Under the pieces are notes generated by a model. The model had not been told where the DNA came from and made no database searches. It was given only the letters and a program-made list of their open reading frames with translations. A DNA stretch of 64,000 bases, taken from contig NC_088302.1 in the NCBI RefSeq assembly GCF_032854445.1, positions 53,724,046-53,788,045 of the forward strand, read 5' to 3'. Below are positions 31,205 through 41,675 of the stretch, piece by piece; the first letter of the stretch is position 1, and each line of letters opens with the position of its first letter. Source of the DNA: Liolophura sinensis. Taxonomy: Eukaryota > Mollusca > Polyplacophora > Chitonida > Chitonidae. A program made the position numbers and the translations under genes.

Positions 31205-32735
31205 TACTATCCAAAAAAAGAAACGCATAACCCGGTTTTTTGCGGAGGTGATGCAGTCTTTTCAATTATGCATAACTAAATAAGAATTGCTATTCTTCAA
31301 ATATTTTTACACAGATTAAGGAAGGGTCCATATCTAGACAACAAGGCCATCAACTTGAGGTAAGACACTTACAATGAGTCTCCCACTTGAGTGGAATGTC
31401 AGTATCTGTTGTGACCACCACTGGCACGAATAACAGTTCTGACACGCCTTGTCATGGACTGGATGAGACGCTGGATAGAGGCCTGGGGAATGTTCTGCCA
31501 CTCCTCCTGCAAACATGCAACTTGCTCTTGAAGCGTTTGGGGTTGCGGTTGACGTTGGCGTAGACGTCGATCAAGTTCATCCCACAGATGCTCAATTGGG
31601 TTAAGATCCGGGGAACAGGACGGCCAGGGTAGCACATTTACATTGTTTTCGGCGAGGAAGTCCCTTGTGACACGTGCCGTGTGCGGTCTGGCGTTGTCCT
31701 GCTGGAACAACTCCCGCTGAACGTCAATAACAGGTAAGAGGTGTGGCTGCAGGATTGTGTCTCGGTAGCGTACGGCCGTAAGATTTCCCTGAACGTGGAC
31801 AAGATTTGTACGACCAGTATACGATATTGCTGCCCACATCATCACACTCCCTCCACCAAATCTGTCCACTTGGCGTACGCAGTTAGGGGCATAACGTTCG
31901 TGAGCACGTCTGTAAACCCGGTTTCTACCATCACGTCTCTGCAATAGGAATCTGGGCTCATCACTGAACCAAATGCGTCGCCAGTTGCGTAGATTCCATG
32001 CAGTCACGTTGTTACACCATCGGAGGCGATTGGCGCGATGGTGAGGACGCAGCACGATCCCAACTTAGGGCCTCCTGGCTCTCAGTCCATGTTCCCTCAG
32101 CCTGTTCCGCACTGTCTGACCTGATATCCTCCTCAGTCCCGGTATGCTGGCTGCTGTGCTTTCAGCTGTAGCACAACGGTCAGGCAAATGGAGGACCCTT
32201 ATGTAGCGATCTTGGGCTGCTGTAGTGACACGTGGTCGACCTGAACGCCGACGGTCATTTGTTGTCCCAGTATTGTTGTAGCTGGCAGCAAGCCGTGAAA
32301 TCGTGCTCTGGCTGACGTGTAGACGCCTAGAAATGGACGATTGGGACTCTCCAGCTTGAAGTCTTCCAATGGCAATATTTCTTGTGACAGTGTCAAGACG
32401 TGGCATGTTGAATCAGCTTGAAAACACCACTTGAAAGACGCCGATTTCCGGCCCGAAGTTGCGGTTTTATAGTCACACACTGCATGCTTTCCATGCGTAA
32501 GTTCGGCGTGTAAGACTGCACGTGATGCAGTGTGGTGCTGTATTTTTTACTTCTTCCAAAAACGGCCTCCAAACTCAACATTTTCAACCAAGAAATGTTT
32601 TGAGGAATAAAATGTGTGCTAACTGTGACTATTAACAATATTAAAACACATTTTGCTCATGAAATGAAGACAAAATGTATTTATTTCATTTTAAAATAAA
32701 ACAAAACACCTATGCGTTTCTTTTTTTGGATAGTA
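31205..32735 (-). mobile_element. Tc1/mariner (DD34E) transposon A, nearly intact
   Basis: Perfect 25-bp inverted repeats (TACTATCCAAAAAAAGAAAC...; 31205-31229 and 32711-32735) are flanked on both sides by TA, the obligatory Tc1 target duplication. The 1,531-bp length is normal for the family. It contains one minus-strand transposase with a single in-frame stop. Perfect TIRs and TSD point to a recent insertion. Confidence 0.95.
31399..32406 (-). pseudogene. Tc1 transposase with one nonsense codon
   Basis: ATG at 32406. The N-terminal DNA-binding part has two helix-turn-helix motifs (ESQSSISRRLHVSQSTISRL and PGLRRISGQTVRNRLREHGL) joined by a GRPR AT-hook (RRSGRPRVTT). The catalytic triad is D in IWFSDEPRF, D in FQQDNARPHTA, and E 35 residues later in SPDLNPIEHLWDELDRR, i.e. 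DD34E. The frame is continuous to 31399 except for TAA at 32065-32067, just after RARRP, between the DNA-binding and catalytic domains. Length without the stop is about 335 residues, right for Tc1. It would cut and paste the element in the nucleus; this copy makes only the DNA-binding half unless the stop is read through. Confidence 0.93.
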
Positions 32736-32796
32736 TATTTTGGCATACAATCTTAAATTCGTCATTATGACACAACATCACGAGGATATCTTAGTC

Positions 32797-33279
32797 ACTA
32801 CACAGTGACTAACCTTACTTTAGTCGCTCGTACCATGGATGCAAATGGACATATTGTGGAAGACTTTATTGATTATCACAATCTGGTTATTCTTAATACA
32901 GGCACCAGGACTAGAACTGATATCCAGAGTGCTAATTCCTTCTGCCTTGATCTTACACTATGCTCTCCCGAGATTAGTACTGGATATGTGTGGTCGAATC
33001 ATAAGGTATAACCATGTCCCAGTAACCACTGTCCTGTTCAGATTCCGTAGTGGTCAGTCATTGTATACAAATGCTGTTGGAAGATGGAAGATTGCAGAAG
33101 CCAGTAGTGTGGATATGATCGAGGAAGCTTACGTTGCGAATAAAGATATCGATGTGTTCATTGACAATGTTATAAGTGATATTCACAAAACTGCAGAGTC
33201 AGACATTACGAAATCATCTGGCCACCCATGCCCAAAACCTCCGGTTCCCTGGTGGAACGGACTCTGTGAAGAGACTATC
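32797..33279 (+). pseudogene. LINE ORF2 fragment: AP-type endonuclease end and linker
   Basis: Contains DANGHIVEDFIDYHNLVILN and SFCLDLTLCSPEIS, then NHVPVTTVLFRF, the C-terminal part of an apurinic-type endonuclease (SDHxPV-like box, here NHVPV). The linker with PVPWWNGLCEETI is cut by the Gypsy-2 insertion at 33279/33280. The frame changes once near 33000. The rest of the same LINE continues at 38394. The 5' end of the LINE is missing. The start abuts the Tc1 element (31205-32735). Confidence 0.7.
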
Positions 33280-33465
33280 TGTGACGTAATTGGTCTAAAG
33301 TCCGTTTCCAGTAAGTATAGTTTTACATACTCCCCTGGTCCTACAGTGCAGGACCAGGATTGGAGGTTCTGATGTTATCCTGAGTAAACAGTTGTTTCGT
33401 TCGCTCAAACAGAAGTTCATTCTTGTTCGATTATTCAACTCCCGGACGATCTAGATGACGAAACA
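33280..33465 (+). repeat. 5' LTR of Gypsy element 2
   Basis: Begins TGTGACGTAATTGG, ends GATGACGAAACA; nearly identical to 38207-38393. Confidence 0.95.
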
Positions 33466-33766
33466 TGGTGTCACAACTGGGATGGAGTTCCCGTCCAGCC
33501 GTGCGGCGAATTTGAAACTTCTTATCCACTGATATTTGTGATTGTTCTCTGTGTGCTGATCGCACAGGTGGCACGACTCGTCGGGAGTGATGTTTACGGG
33601 TAGTGAGCGACTTTCTGATCTGATATTCGCGCAATTTTGCCTAATCTGTGATTTTTTTGTGAATGAACTCTGTGACAGTTATAAACTCTGATAATTCTGA
33701 AGGAAAATACCATTGAACTCTGTGAACATTTGTGTTAATATTCACGCTAATTGACTGTTAACCCTG

Positions 33767-34500
33767 ATGCTGAAAAAAAAAACTATGGTAGCCCATTTCG
33801 GACAGTTCGTCTTCGCGTTGCATTTCTACGATGTCGCGAATGAGCCAATATGCGCGCACTCTTATGAAACACTGGGATATTGTGTTTTATTTCCTGTTTA
33901 CTGCCTACTGTACCATTTCTACGGAATCCCTGTTTGTCACACACTGACGCAACAAGCTAACAATGTGCAAGCCCCTCACCATGTACAAGTCCCTACAAAC
34001 ATTCCACTGCCAAGCAAACTGGACCTTAAAGGAAAATTGGCAGCAAACTGGAAAAATTCAGACGGATGTGGGACAACTACGAAATCGCAACTAGACTTTG
34101 TGATGCAGAAAATAAATACAGGACTGCTACTCTGCTAGCGTGTATCGGCGTCGATGCGTTAAACATTTTTGATGGCTTACCCTTCACGCATGAAGAGGGT
34201 AAACAGGATATAGATATTGTCCTCCAGAAGTTTGAAACATTTTGTGTCGGTGAAACAAATGAAACTTATGAGAGGTACTGCTTTAATCGCAGAGACCAGG
34301 AGACATCCGAGACCATCGACTCGTACGTTGCTGTTCTGCGTACGCTTGCAAAGACCTGCAATTGGGACAACTAGAAGATAGCTTAATAAGGGACAGAATT
34401 GTTGTTGGAATTCGCGACAACAATACTCGGAAAAGGTTGTTGCAGGATGCGAGACTAACTGCGAGACTAAGTCTTGCATTGATGCCTCTGTTGATGTAGT
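33767..34500 (+). pseudogene. Gag of Gypsy 2, frameshifted
   Basis: The 34066-34374 frame carries a capsid-like helical region (MWDNYEIATRLCDAENKYRT, ETSETIDSYVAVLRTLAKTC) like K02A2.6-type Gypsy Gag. A +1 shift near 34370 moves the continuing Gag (RIVVGIRDNNTRKRLLQDAR) to another frame. The upstream 33767-34138 frame gives the N-terminal part (QVPTNIPLPSKLDLKGKLAA). It would form the particle core; not functional as read. Confidence 0.65.
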
Positions 34501-34850
34501 TCAGCATGTTCGGGATAAGTATAAGCACAAAACCCAACACAAACAGAAGAGCCAGAAGCAACACAAAGGGAAACAGAAAATCCAAACAGAGCTGGAATGT
34601 AAATTCTGTGGCAAACGACATCCATTTGCAAAGGAGAAGTGCCCAGCCTGGGGTAATGTTTGTACCCACTGTGACAAGGCTAATCACTTTTCATCTAAAT
34701 ATCCAAGCAAAGGCAAACAGAAACAGCATAAAGTTCATCAACTGGATACTGATGAAAGAGTGTCTGATATGTTTGATGTTGAGGAAGAATATGTGTTATC
34801 ACTAAACTATGGTGTAGAATGGCAAAACTGTCGTTTTCCAGTTAGACTGT
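34500..34850 (+). pseudogene. Nucleocapsid with zinc knuckles (Gypsy 2)
   Basis: In the frame starting CTG at about 34589 the sequence reads ECKFCGKRHPFAKEKCPAWG, then VCTHCDKANHF, two Cys/His knuckles typical of this Gypsy group, preceded by a Lys/Gln-rich basic stretch. In the second knuckle the last Cys is replaced (SSKYPS). The competing frame at 34506-34805 is a shadow. Confidence 0.6.
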
Positions 34851-36061
34851 GGAGCTACAGTCAACATTCTCCCCGAGAATCTCTACACTGAAACCTTTCA
34901 TGACAGAAAACTGAAGAAAGTGGAAAAATCCACAACAACCCTTGTAATGTTCAACGGGACAGAGATTGTGCCTGTTGGAAAACGCCGCATTTCCATGAAA
35001 AACCCAAAGAATGGTCGGAAGTACAGCGTTGAAATTGTAATCGTAAAAGGTGACTACAGGTCTGCTAGGAGCCAGAGCGGTTCAACAAATGAATCTAATA
35101 ACGGTACAGACCGAGAACATTATGCTGCTAGCTCATCAGAAGAGCAATGATGTGAATCTAAGGAATCAGCCTGAGGTGACCTTGGATAAAATCAAGTCTT
35201 CCTTTCGAGATGTTTTCCAAGGAGAAGGAAAACTGGAAGGTCTGTTACATCTTGAAGTTGACGAGAAAGTGCAGCCTGTTAAGTTGCCATGTCGCAAAGT
35301 ACCTGTTGCTCTTCAGCCCAAACTGAAAGAAGAGTTAGAGACTCTGACCAAGAAAGGTATAATTACACCAGTTACTGTGCCAGCTGACTGGATATCAGCA
35401 ATATTTGTGGTTTCCAAACCGGATGGACGTGTTCATCTTTGTGTCGATTCGAAACCTCTGAACTCTGCTTTGAAACGAAACCACTACCCAACCCCTACTA
35501 TTGATGACCTCCTACCTGATCAAGCCAAAGCTAAATGTTTTAACCACGCTGAACACCAAGAATGGATTTTGGCACGTCCAACTTGAGGAAGAGAGTAGCT
35601 ACCTAACGACTTTTGAAACTTATTGTGGACGATACCGTTGACTTCGCATGCCGTTTGGCATCTCTAATGCGCCTGGAGAGTTCCAGCGTAGACTCAATGA
35701 GGCACTGGAAGGTTTAGATGGTGTGAAAGAAGTTCATGACGATGTTCTAGTTTTTGGTGTTGGAGACACAAATGAAGATGCAGATGTGGATCACGACAGA
35801 AAGGTGATTTCTTCCCTCGATGGGTGTCGTGAAAAGAAAGTTAAACTGAACCAGAATAAGTTTCAACTCAAGTGCCGAGAGGTACCATACCTTGGACACA
35901 TCTTGTCTTCATCTGGATTGAAGGTTGAGCCTTCTAAAGAAACTTCAATCAAAGATATGCCAGCGCTGACGGATAAGAAAGGGGTGCAATGCCTGTTAGG
36001 CATGATGAATTTCCTCCAGAAGTTTGCCCCAAGGCTGTCGTCAGTTACTTCCCCTCTGTGA
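34850..36061 (+). pseudogene. Protease and reverse transcriptase (Gypsy 2), broken
   Basis: Protease: DCGATVNILPENLY at about 34845-34890, with Cys in place of Thr/Ser in the catalytic triplet, then FNGTEIVPVGKRR. RT: KLPCRKVPVALQPKLKEELE, SAIFVVSKPDGRVHLCVDSK, then LRMPFGISNAPGEFQRRLNE and the active site VHDDVLVFG, where FADD/YxDD types are usual. The thumb reads KFQLKCREVPYLGHILSSSG and LLGMMNFLQKFAPRLS. There is a frame change near 35060, another near 35535 inside the palm, and TGA at about 35640. The integrase follows downstream in normal order. Confidence 0.8.
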
Positions 36062-36790
36062 GAACTTCTCAAGAATGGAATCACTTTTCTGGGAGGAACA
36101 AATCCATGGAAAATGTCTTCAGGGAGTAAAAGACATCCTGTCAAGTCCTCCTGTTTGGATGTATTTTGACGACAAAGCTGACACAGTACTGCAATGTGAC
36201 GCGTCCCAAGATGCCAACCTGTGGCCTATCCATCTCGTTCTTTGTCTGCTGCAGAGAAGAATTACGCACAGATTGAGCGAGAAATGCTCGCAATCGTCTT
36301 TGGGATGGAAAGGTTTGAACAATACGTTTATGGAAGGAAAGTGAGAATTCAATCGGACCATAAACCACTGGAATCGAATGTTCGCCTGCATAGTGCTCTA
36401 AAGAGACTACAACGCATGCTGTTGCGCCTGCAGAAGTTCCACTATGATGTGAGTTAGAAGAACGGTACAGAAATGTATCTTGCTGATACACTGAGTCGTG
36501 CATACTTATCACATTCGAAGACAGCTACTAATGATCATGGAGATGTTATGCTAATTGACAACAGATGTCCAACAGCTATTGAGACAGAATCTATCAATAT
36601 GACTGAATATCTTGCTATTTCCGACAAACGGATGGAGCTGATTCAAACAGCCACTTTAACGGATCCCACCATGTCATCATTGAAGAGAGTGATACAGAAT
36701 GGATGGCCAGACAGAAAGGAATATGCTCCCTTTGCAGTACAGGAATACTTTCCCTTCAGAGAGACCAGCTCTCTGCTCAAAACGGAATAG
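36062..36790 (+). pseudogene. RNase H domain of Gypsy 2
   Basis: The frame at 36221-36457 shows YPSRSLSAAEKNYAQIEREM, LAIVFGMERFEQYVYGRKVR and QSDHKPLESN, the standard Gypsy RNase H with the catalytic QSDHKPL motif. The preceding catalytic block QCDASQDANL lies in a different frame around 36195. 36473-36790 continues with YLADTLSRAYL, the usual linker to integrase. A stop at 36455-36457 separates the two. Confidence 0.75.
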
Positions 36791-37740
36791 TGTTTAAATG
36801 TGAAAGAGTTATCGTTCCTAGTAGCGTCAGACCGGATATCTTGGACCGACTCCATTCATCACACATTGGTCTTCAGTCATGCATACGCCGTGCCAGAGAG
36901 TTAGTGTACTGGCCGAACATGATAAAGGACATAACCGATTTACTGAGAAGGTGTGACACCTGCAACACTCTCCAGCACAACCAACAGAAAGAGACTCTCA
37001 TCAGTCATGAGATCCTCAGTCGCCCATGGGAAAACTTGGTTGTGATTTATTTGAGTTTGACGGCAAGGATTACCTGATACTGGCAGATTATTACTCCGAT
37101 TACTTTGAAATTGATCGGCTTACATGCCAAGACGGCTACAACAGTGATACAGATGATGGAATCACAATTTGCACGTCATGGAATTCCTGTTCAGCTCATA
37201 TCAGACAATGGACCGCCCTTCAGTTCTTCAGAGTTTAAGAAGTTTGCTGATAAGTTTGAGTTCGAACATATCACTTCTTCACCACGCTATCCACAGCGGA
37301 ACGGCAAAGAGGAAAGCGCTGTAAAGACCATCAAGCAGATCATGGCCAAATGTCTACATGCCAAAACAGATCCTTTTCTTGTTTGCTAGAATGGAGAAAC
37401 ACACCAACAGAAGAAATTGGTAGTTCTTCAGTACAGAGATTGTTTGGAAGAAGAACAAGGACTCTTCTACCCGCAACCAGCGAACTCCTCAAACCGAAAA
37501 CTATTGACAGAGTTGCCGACAAACTTGCCAGTAGAAAGCTGAAACAAGCTCGATACTACAATCGTTCTTCACGTGATCTACCGGATTTGCAGATTGGAGA
37601 GGTTGTGAGACTAAAGCCCTATAACAAAAACAAACAGTAGCAGAAAGCAGTTGTTGGCCGACAAGTAGATATACGTTCTTACAGCGTTAAAACCGAAGAT
37701 GGCAGACGTTTAGAAGAAACCGTCGCGATCTTAGAGCTTC
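36791..37740 (+). pseudogene. Integrase of Gypsy 2, broken
   Basis: The zinc-binding HHCC module is clear: LHSSHIGLQSCIRRARELVY then LRRCDTCNTLQ at about 36849-36965. The core has ILADYYSDYFEIDRL (first Asp), ARHGIPVQLISDNGPPFSS (second Asp) and SPRYPQRNGKEESAVKTIKQ (Glu), spread over two frames with a shift near 37100. After a TAG near 37387 the C-terminus (LEWRNTPTEEIGSSSVQRLF and LQIGEVVRLKPYN) continues in another frame. Homology to K02A2.6-like integrases is clear. Not functional. Confidence 0.8.
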
Positions 37741-38206
37741 AAAGGAAGATCGACCAGATGTAGAGATACCACACGTGTCCACTCCAACTCAAACACGAGA
37801 AGGGGAAGATTCTCCCGTCCGTACAATGTCCAGTCCGTTGTTGCAGGACGTGGACCCTAAACGACCAAGTACTATTAGTACACGACCAAGTTCTATTAGT
37901 ACACGGAAAGCCAGCACGCTTTCAGGACTGTGTCTCAGTGACAATTTTGTAATGTTTGACTGTTTGAAATAATTGACTTACTGTCAGTTGTGTATGCCCT
38001 GGACAATCCTGTGTTAAAGTTAAATTCAACTTTCACATATATAATACAGGTTAATCATTGTTTTCAGCAGTTCCCACATGCGTTCGATTTAGTGACGTAA
38101 ACTTCCTGAACTTTTGAGTTAAGAATTACTCTAATAATTATTGGTCTTCAAAGTTATGCTTGCTTTTAAAATTGCTTATGAACTGCACTTGTGTTGAAAA
38201 GGGGGA

Positions 38207-38393
38207 TGTGACGTAATTGGTCTAAAGTCCGTTTCCAGTAAGTATAGTTTTACATACTCCCCTGGTCCTACAGTGCAGGACCTGGATTGGAGGTTCTGAT
38301 ATTATCCTGAGTAAACAGTTGTTTCGTTCGCTCAAACAGAAGTTCATTCTTGTTCGATTATTCAACTCCCGGACGATCTAGAATGACGAAACA
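38207..38393 (+). repeat. 3' LTR of Gypsy element 2
   Basis: Differs from the 5' LTR by two substitutions and one extra A near the end (CTAGAATG versus CTAGATG). Confidence 0.95.
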
Positions 38394-39095
38394 CTATCAG
38401 AACCCGCAAGAAAGCAAAAAACAGAGCTAAGAGTATGTTACTACATATTAACATTGTTAACTATAAGCGTAAGAAAGGTCATGTACAAAAAATAAGTAAG
38501 AGAACTCGAAAGTTGTTTTTTTTTGGCGCTAAATTTGCTCTACTGTAGATTCTATCCAGACCTTAAAATCTATATGGAGTAAAGTTAATGCTGTTTGAGG
38601 TAAAAACTATGGCAGCTAAGTTCCTGCACTTTTAAAGGATGGCGACACGTTTGTTACTAATGTGGGAAAGGCTAATGTTTTGTGTGAGAGTTTATCCTTT
38701 GTAAGTAGCTCAGATAATTATGTTTAAACGTCACAAAGTCGAAATTGAAAACGACATTTTCTCTAATATTAATATTTGATGACTATGTTATTAATAATGA
38801 CGTTTCTTTGAAAGAAGTAAAACAGGCCATTTCTAATAGGCCTAGTAATAACCGCTCTTCTGTGGAAGATGGCATACATTACTCATGTTCGTGATACGCA
38901 TGAATCCTTCTTTATCATATTATTACTACTTTTCAATCATGTATGGGATTGCATGACAATACCTCTAACCTGGCGTAAAGGTATTGTTGTCCCTATCCCC
39001 AAAAATCCGGAAAACCCCCGTCAAGCCCATTGTCATACCTTCCTATATCCTTAACCAGCAATGTATGCAAACTAATGGATGGGCCATGGAAGTGT
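38394..39095 (+). pseudogene. LINE ORF2 fragment: reverse transcriptase start (continuation after Gypsy 2)
   Basis: The reading resumes at the duplicated CTATC with RTRKKAKNRAKSMLLHINIV and KKGHVQKISKRTRK, then DGDTFVTNVGKANVLCESLS, VSLKEVKQAISNRPSNNRSS and IPLTWRKGIVVPIPKNPENP, all typical of the linker and first RT blocks of Jockey/CR1-type LINEs. Several frameshifts. The sequence ends after block 2, so most of RT is missing. Confidence 0.65.
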
Positions 39096-39195
39096 AATCA
39101 GCCAGTGAGTGAGGTGAGATCAGCCAGGGAGGTGCGACCAACCAGGGAGGTGTGATTCAGCTAGGGAGGTGCAATCAGCCAGGGGAAGTGCCTGA
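39095..39195. repeat. Short tandem repeat, ~24-bp unit, about 4 copies
   Basis: Units of the type AATCAGCCAGGGAGGTGCGA repeat with changes. Confidence 0.7.
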
Positions 39196-39284
39196 GATGG
39201 CTATAGGCGAGGTACAATATACAGGAATTCGATACTTTAATCTTATTAGGTACTTATAGGCCTACTAGCAGTTGCACTCACATG

Positions 39285-39510
39285 AGGCATCGCTGGCTAG
39301 CTCCGACCTTCAGCCGCGATCAGTAAGGTCGCATGTTCGAATCCAGCTCCAGCTGTTTCTCCTGGGACCTTAAACTGAGAGGTTTGTCAGGTACTTGTAT
39401 GACGAAGGTTGATGCTTCACACTGTTTTCATCTCGCCATAAACCTGTCACCAGATAACTGAAACCTTCTGGAGCACGGCGTTTTTCCCCAAATACACGAA
39501 CGCTCTTTTC
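39285..39510 (+). repeat. tRNA-headed SINE-like element
   Basis: GGTCGCATGTTCGAATCCAG gives a good B box (GTTCGAATCC). The tail (CTGTTTTCATCTCGCCATAA, GGAGCACGGCG) resembles dispersed SINE bodies I associate with mollusc genomes. The A box is weak. Confidence 0.4.
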
Positions 39511-39530
39511 CCACTTATCTGCAGGGGCCG

Positions 39531-39655
39531 GTTTCACGAGCTCACTTAGCTACGTTTGCCCTAAACTACCATGGCGACGTATATTGTACAGATATAAAGT
39601 GCATTTCCTAAGGGCTACCATACACTAAGTACGCTTCATAAAACCGGCCGTTTGT
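39531..39655. mobile_element. Short foldback/MITE-like element
   Basis: GGGGCCGGTTTCACGAGCTC at the left and GCTTCATAAAACCGGCC at the right are imperfect inverted repeats of about 25 bases around a ~75-bp core. A related left end occurs near 22957. Confidence 0.5.
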
Positions 39656-39859
39656 ACGCAGTACTGAGCAGTACATACTTCCTTTGTACCGGTGTGGAGT
39701 TTCATTGTGGCGGGGGATGAAAGAGAGTTTACGAATACCCCCAAACTTTGCCAAATACATGCATCAGTAACAAGCCACAAGCTACCGATGCTTTTGTGTG
39801 GCGAAGGTCAATTCCAGCAACAGTGACAGACACAAACTCCAAATTAATCCACAGGAAAA

Positions 39860-41444
39860 CAATTTTCTTGATTGTGCAATTTTATTGGTCTGTAAACTTT
39901 ACCAACAATCACAGCCTTGACTAATACAATCAAAGAATACTACATTAACAGCTATCTGTTGCTTTAATACAACATTCTTTGACGAAAGTACTTCCGATTA
40001 AACTTCAATTAGGCAAAAACAAACCACTTACAATGACAGATCTACATTTAACTTTGTACACAGAACAACAATGACCTAAGAATAATATGCCAGCCTGTAC
40101 TTATCACAACCCATACAGAATGCATTAACTAACAACATCGTTTACACAACTTCACTTGTGCAACAGGGAGACCATGGGTCAATGAAGGTGAATTCATAAT
40201 TACCAGAATTCCTTAATTTACCAGAACTACTGTCGGAGTCCAGTGGTAGTAAAGCTAACAAGATGTCCCCGTCAGCTTTATGGTACTATCATATCAACTT
40301 CATGGTACAATACATGGAAGCCATTACAATAGATATGAATATCAGGCACCATGATTCTAAATGCACTTTCCTTGGTAAAACAAGGCTTAACACAAGTAAA
40401 ATGACCAAATGTAGAGCAGTATTACGACAATCATGATTGGAAACAACAAAGAGTAAACCATCATGCCCAATGTTAAGAACTATTTGGGGTATCATTCCAG
40501 TCTTAAGACATTTCCAACTTATTTAGGCATCATGAAAAATACACCTGCACCTCACAAAGTGTCCAAGGAGTGGAAACTTACAATAATGGTTCTTGTGACG
40601 CATGCAGATTTATTCGAATCTGACATCACCTAAACAATGAACCATGATTTCTACAGACATTTATATAGCCGTCAACCAAAATGGATCAATAACCACAAGG
40701 TCAAACCCCAAGATTCTCTTTCCTAACATCATGTTAATTACAGATCTGTCTTTCAGACCACCAGAACAAAGCTTGCTCCTTAATTCACAATGAAAATGCT
40801 TGGATATAACAAACTTAATAAGCAACATATCACGAATTCGGCAGAATTCATCTAGAAAGCCAACTGTGAAAAAGTTGCACATAACAACGACTTCCACTGG
40901 TGAACTGTTTGGTCGAACACTTGCACAGGTATAAACCAGTATCATGGAGAAACAGCTCTGGCAATTCGTCCAAGAAGCTAAAGCCCATCACAGATGTATC
41001 CATCAATATATGCTAAACATGAAATCTTATGCTGTTTTTTAATACATGTACTTTATGCAAATGTTTCATTAAGTATATCCTTACTGGAGTTTTGTCTTTT
41101 CTGCATGAAAAGCCATTCATCACCATGATTAAGAGATGAAATTAGAGGGATGAAATGGTTAAAATGACAAAATGGAAGAGTGGGTTTTAGGGCAACCTGC
41201 AGAACTGCTACCCAGGGTTGCCAGGATAAAGGCAGACAACCGCTGTCCTGGGTGTGGAAGATAAACTGTGAACTTTGTGCAGAGGCAGTTCTATTTACAT
41301 CTGACAAAATGATCAAAATAACAAATAAAGGAAAACAACAACGAATGAAATATAGGGAGACGAAAATGCTTTGTCATGCAATCAACACTGTGTTGAACGC
41401 TACCCAGGAAGGAGTAAACAGGCTTTATCATCTTATCTAACACT
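39860..41444 (-). other. Probable 3' UTR of the PAR bZIP gene
   Basis: Follows the stop codon of the minus-strand bZIP gene and has no repeats or coding frames. Two minus-strand AATAAA signals lie at 40608-40613 and 39881-39886; the latter is followed by T/G-rich sequence, fitting a distal poly(A) site. Confidence 0.4.
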
Positions 41445-41675
41445 TCAAGACTGCTTCTCATATTTGCTCAGGGCAGCCTTTAAGCGGATGTTCTCCCTTC
41501 TAAGTTTCTCCACCTCTTCTTTAATTGAGGTGTTTTCTCGCTCCAGATACGAGGCACGCATGGCGATTTGATTCTCCTTTATGCGCCGTGCATCGCGTGA
41601 ACGTTTTGCTGCCACATTGTTCTTCTTCCTCCTGCACCAATAACGGTCATCTTTAGCACTGTCTGGCACAAACAC
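41445..41675 (-). CDS. PAR bZIP exon 5: basic region and leucine zipper
   Basis: Acceptor TGTTTACAG|GTGTTT in phase 0; 76 codons plus stop. Starts [20 protein letters not shown]. Cys replaces the Ala/Thr seen in vertebrate YWARR/YWTRR. The zipper ends KYEKQS, a few residues shorter than the vertebrate tail. Confidence 0.95.
   Translation of the reverse strand: MFVPDSAKDDRYWCRRKKNNVAAKRSRDARRIKENQIAMRASYLERENTSIKEEVEKLRRENIRLKAALSKYEKQS

Larger units (their letters stand above)
33280..38393 (+). mobile_element. Ty3/Gypsy LTR retrotransposon 2, complete, inserted in a LINE
   Basis: LTRs of 186 and 187 bp with TGTG...CA ends, a perfect 5-bp target duplication CTATC (33275-33279 and 38394-38398), a primer-binding site starting TGGTGTCACAACTGGG right after the 5' LTR, and a polypurine tract AAAAGGGGGA before the 3' LTR. 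The internal region has gag, CCHC, protease, RT, RNase H and integrase in Gypsy order, all interrupted by stops and frameshifts. The LTRs differ by two substitutions and one single-base indel. Confidence 0.96.
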
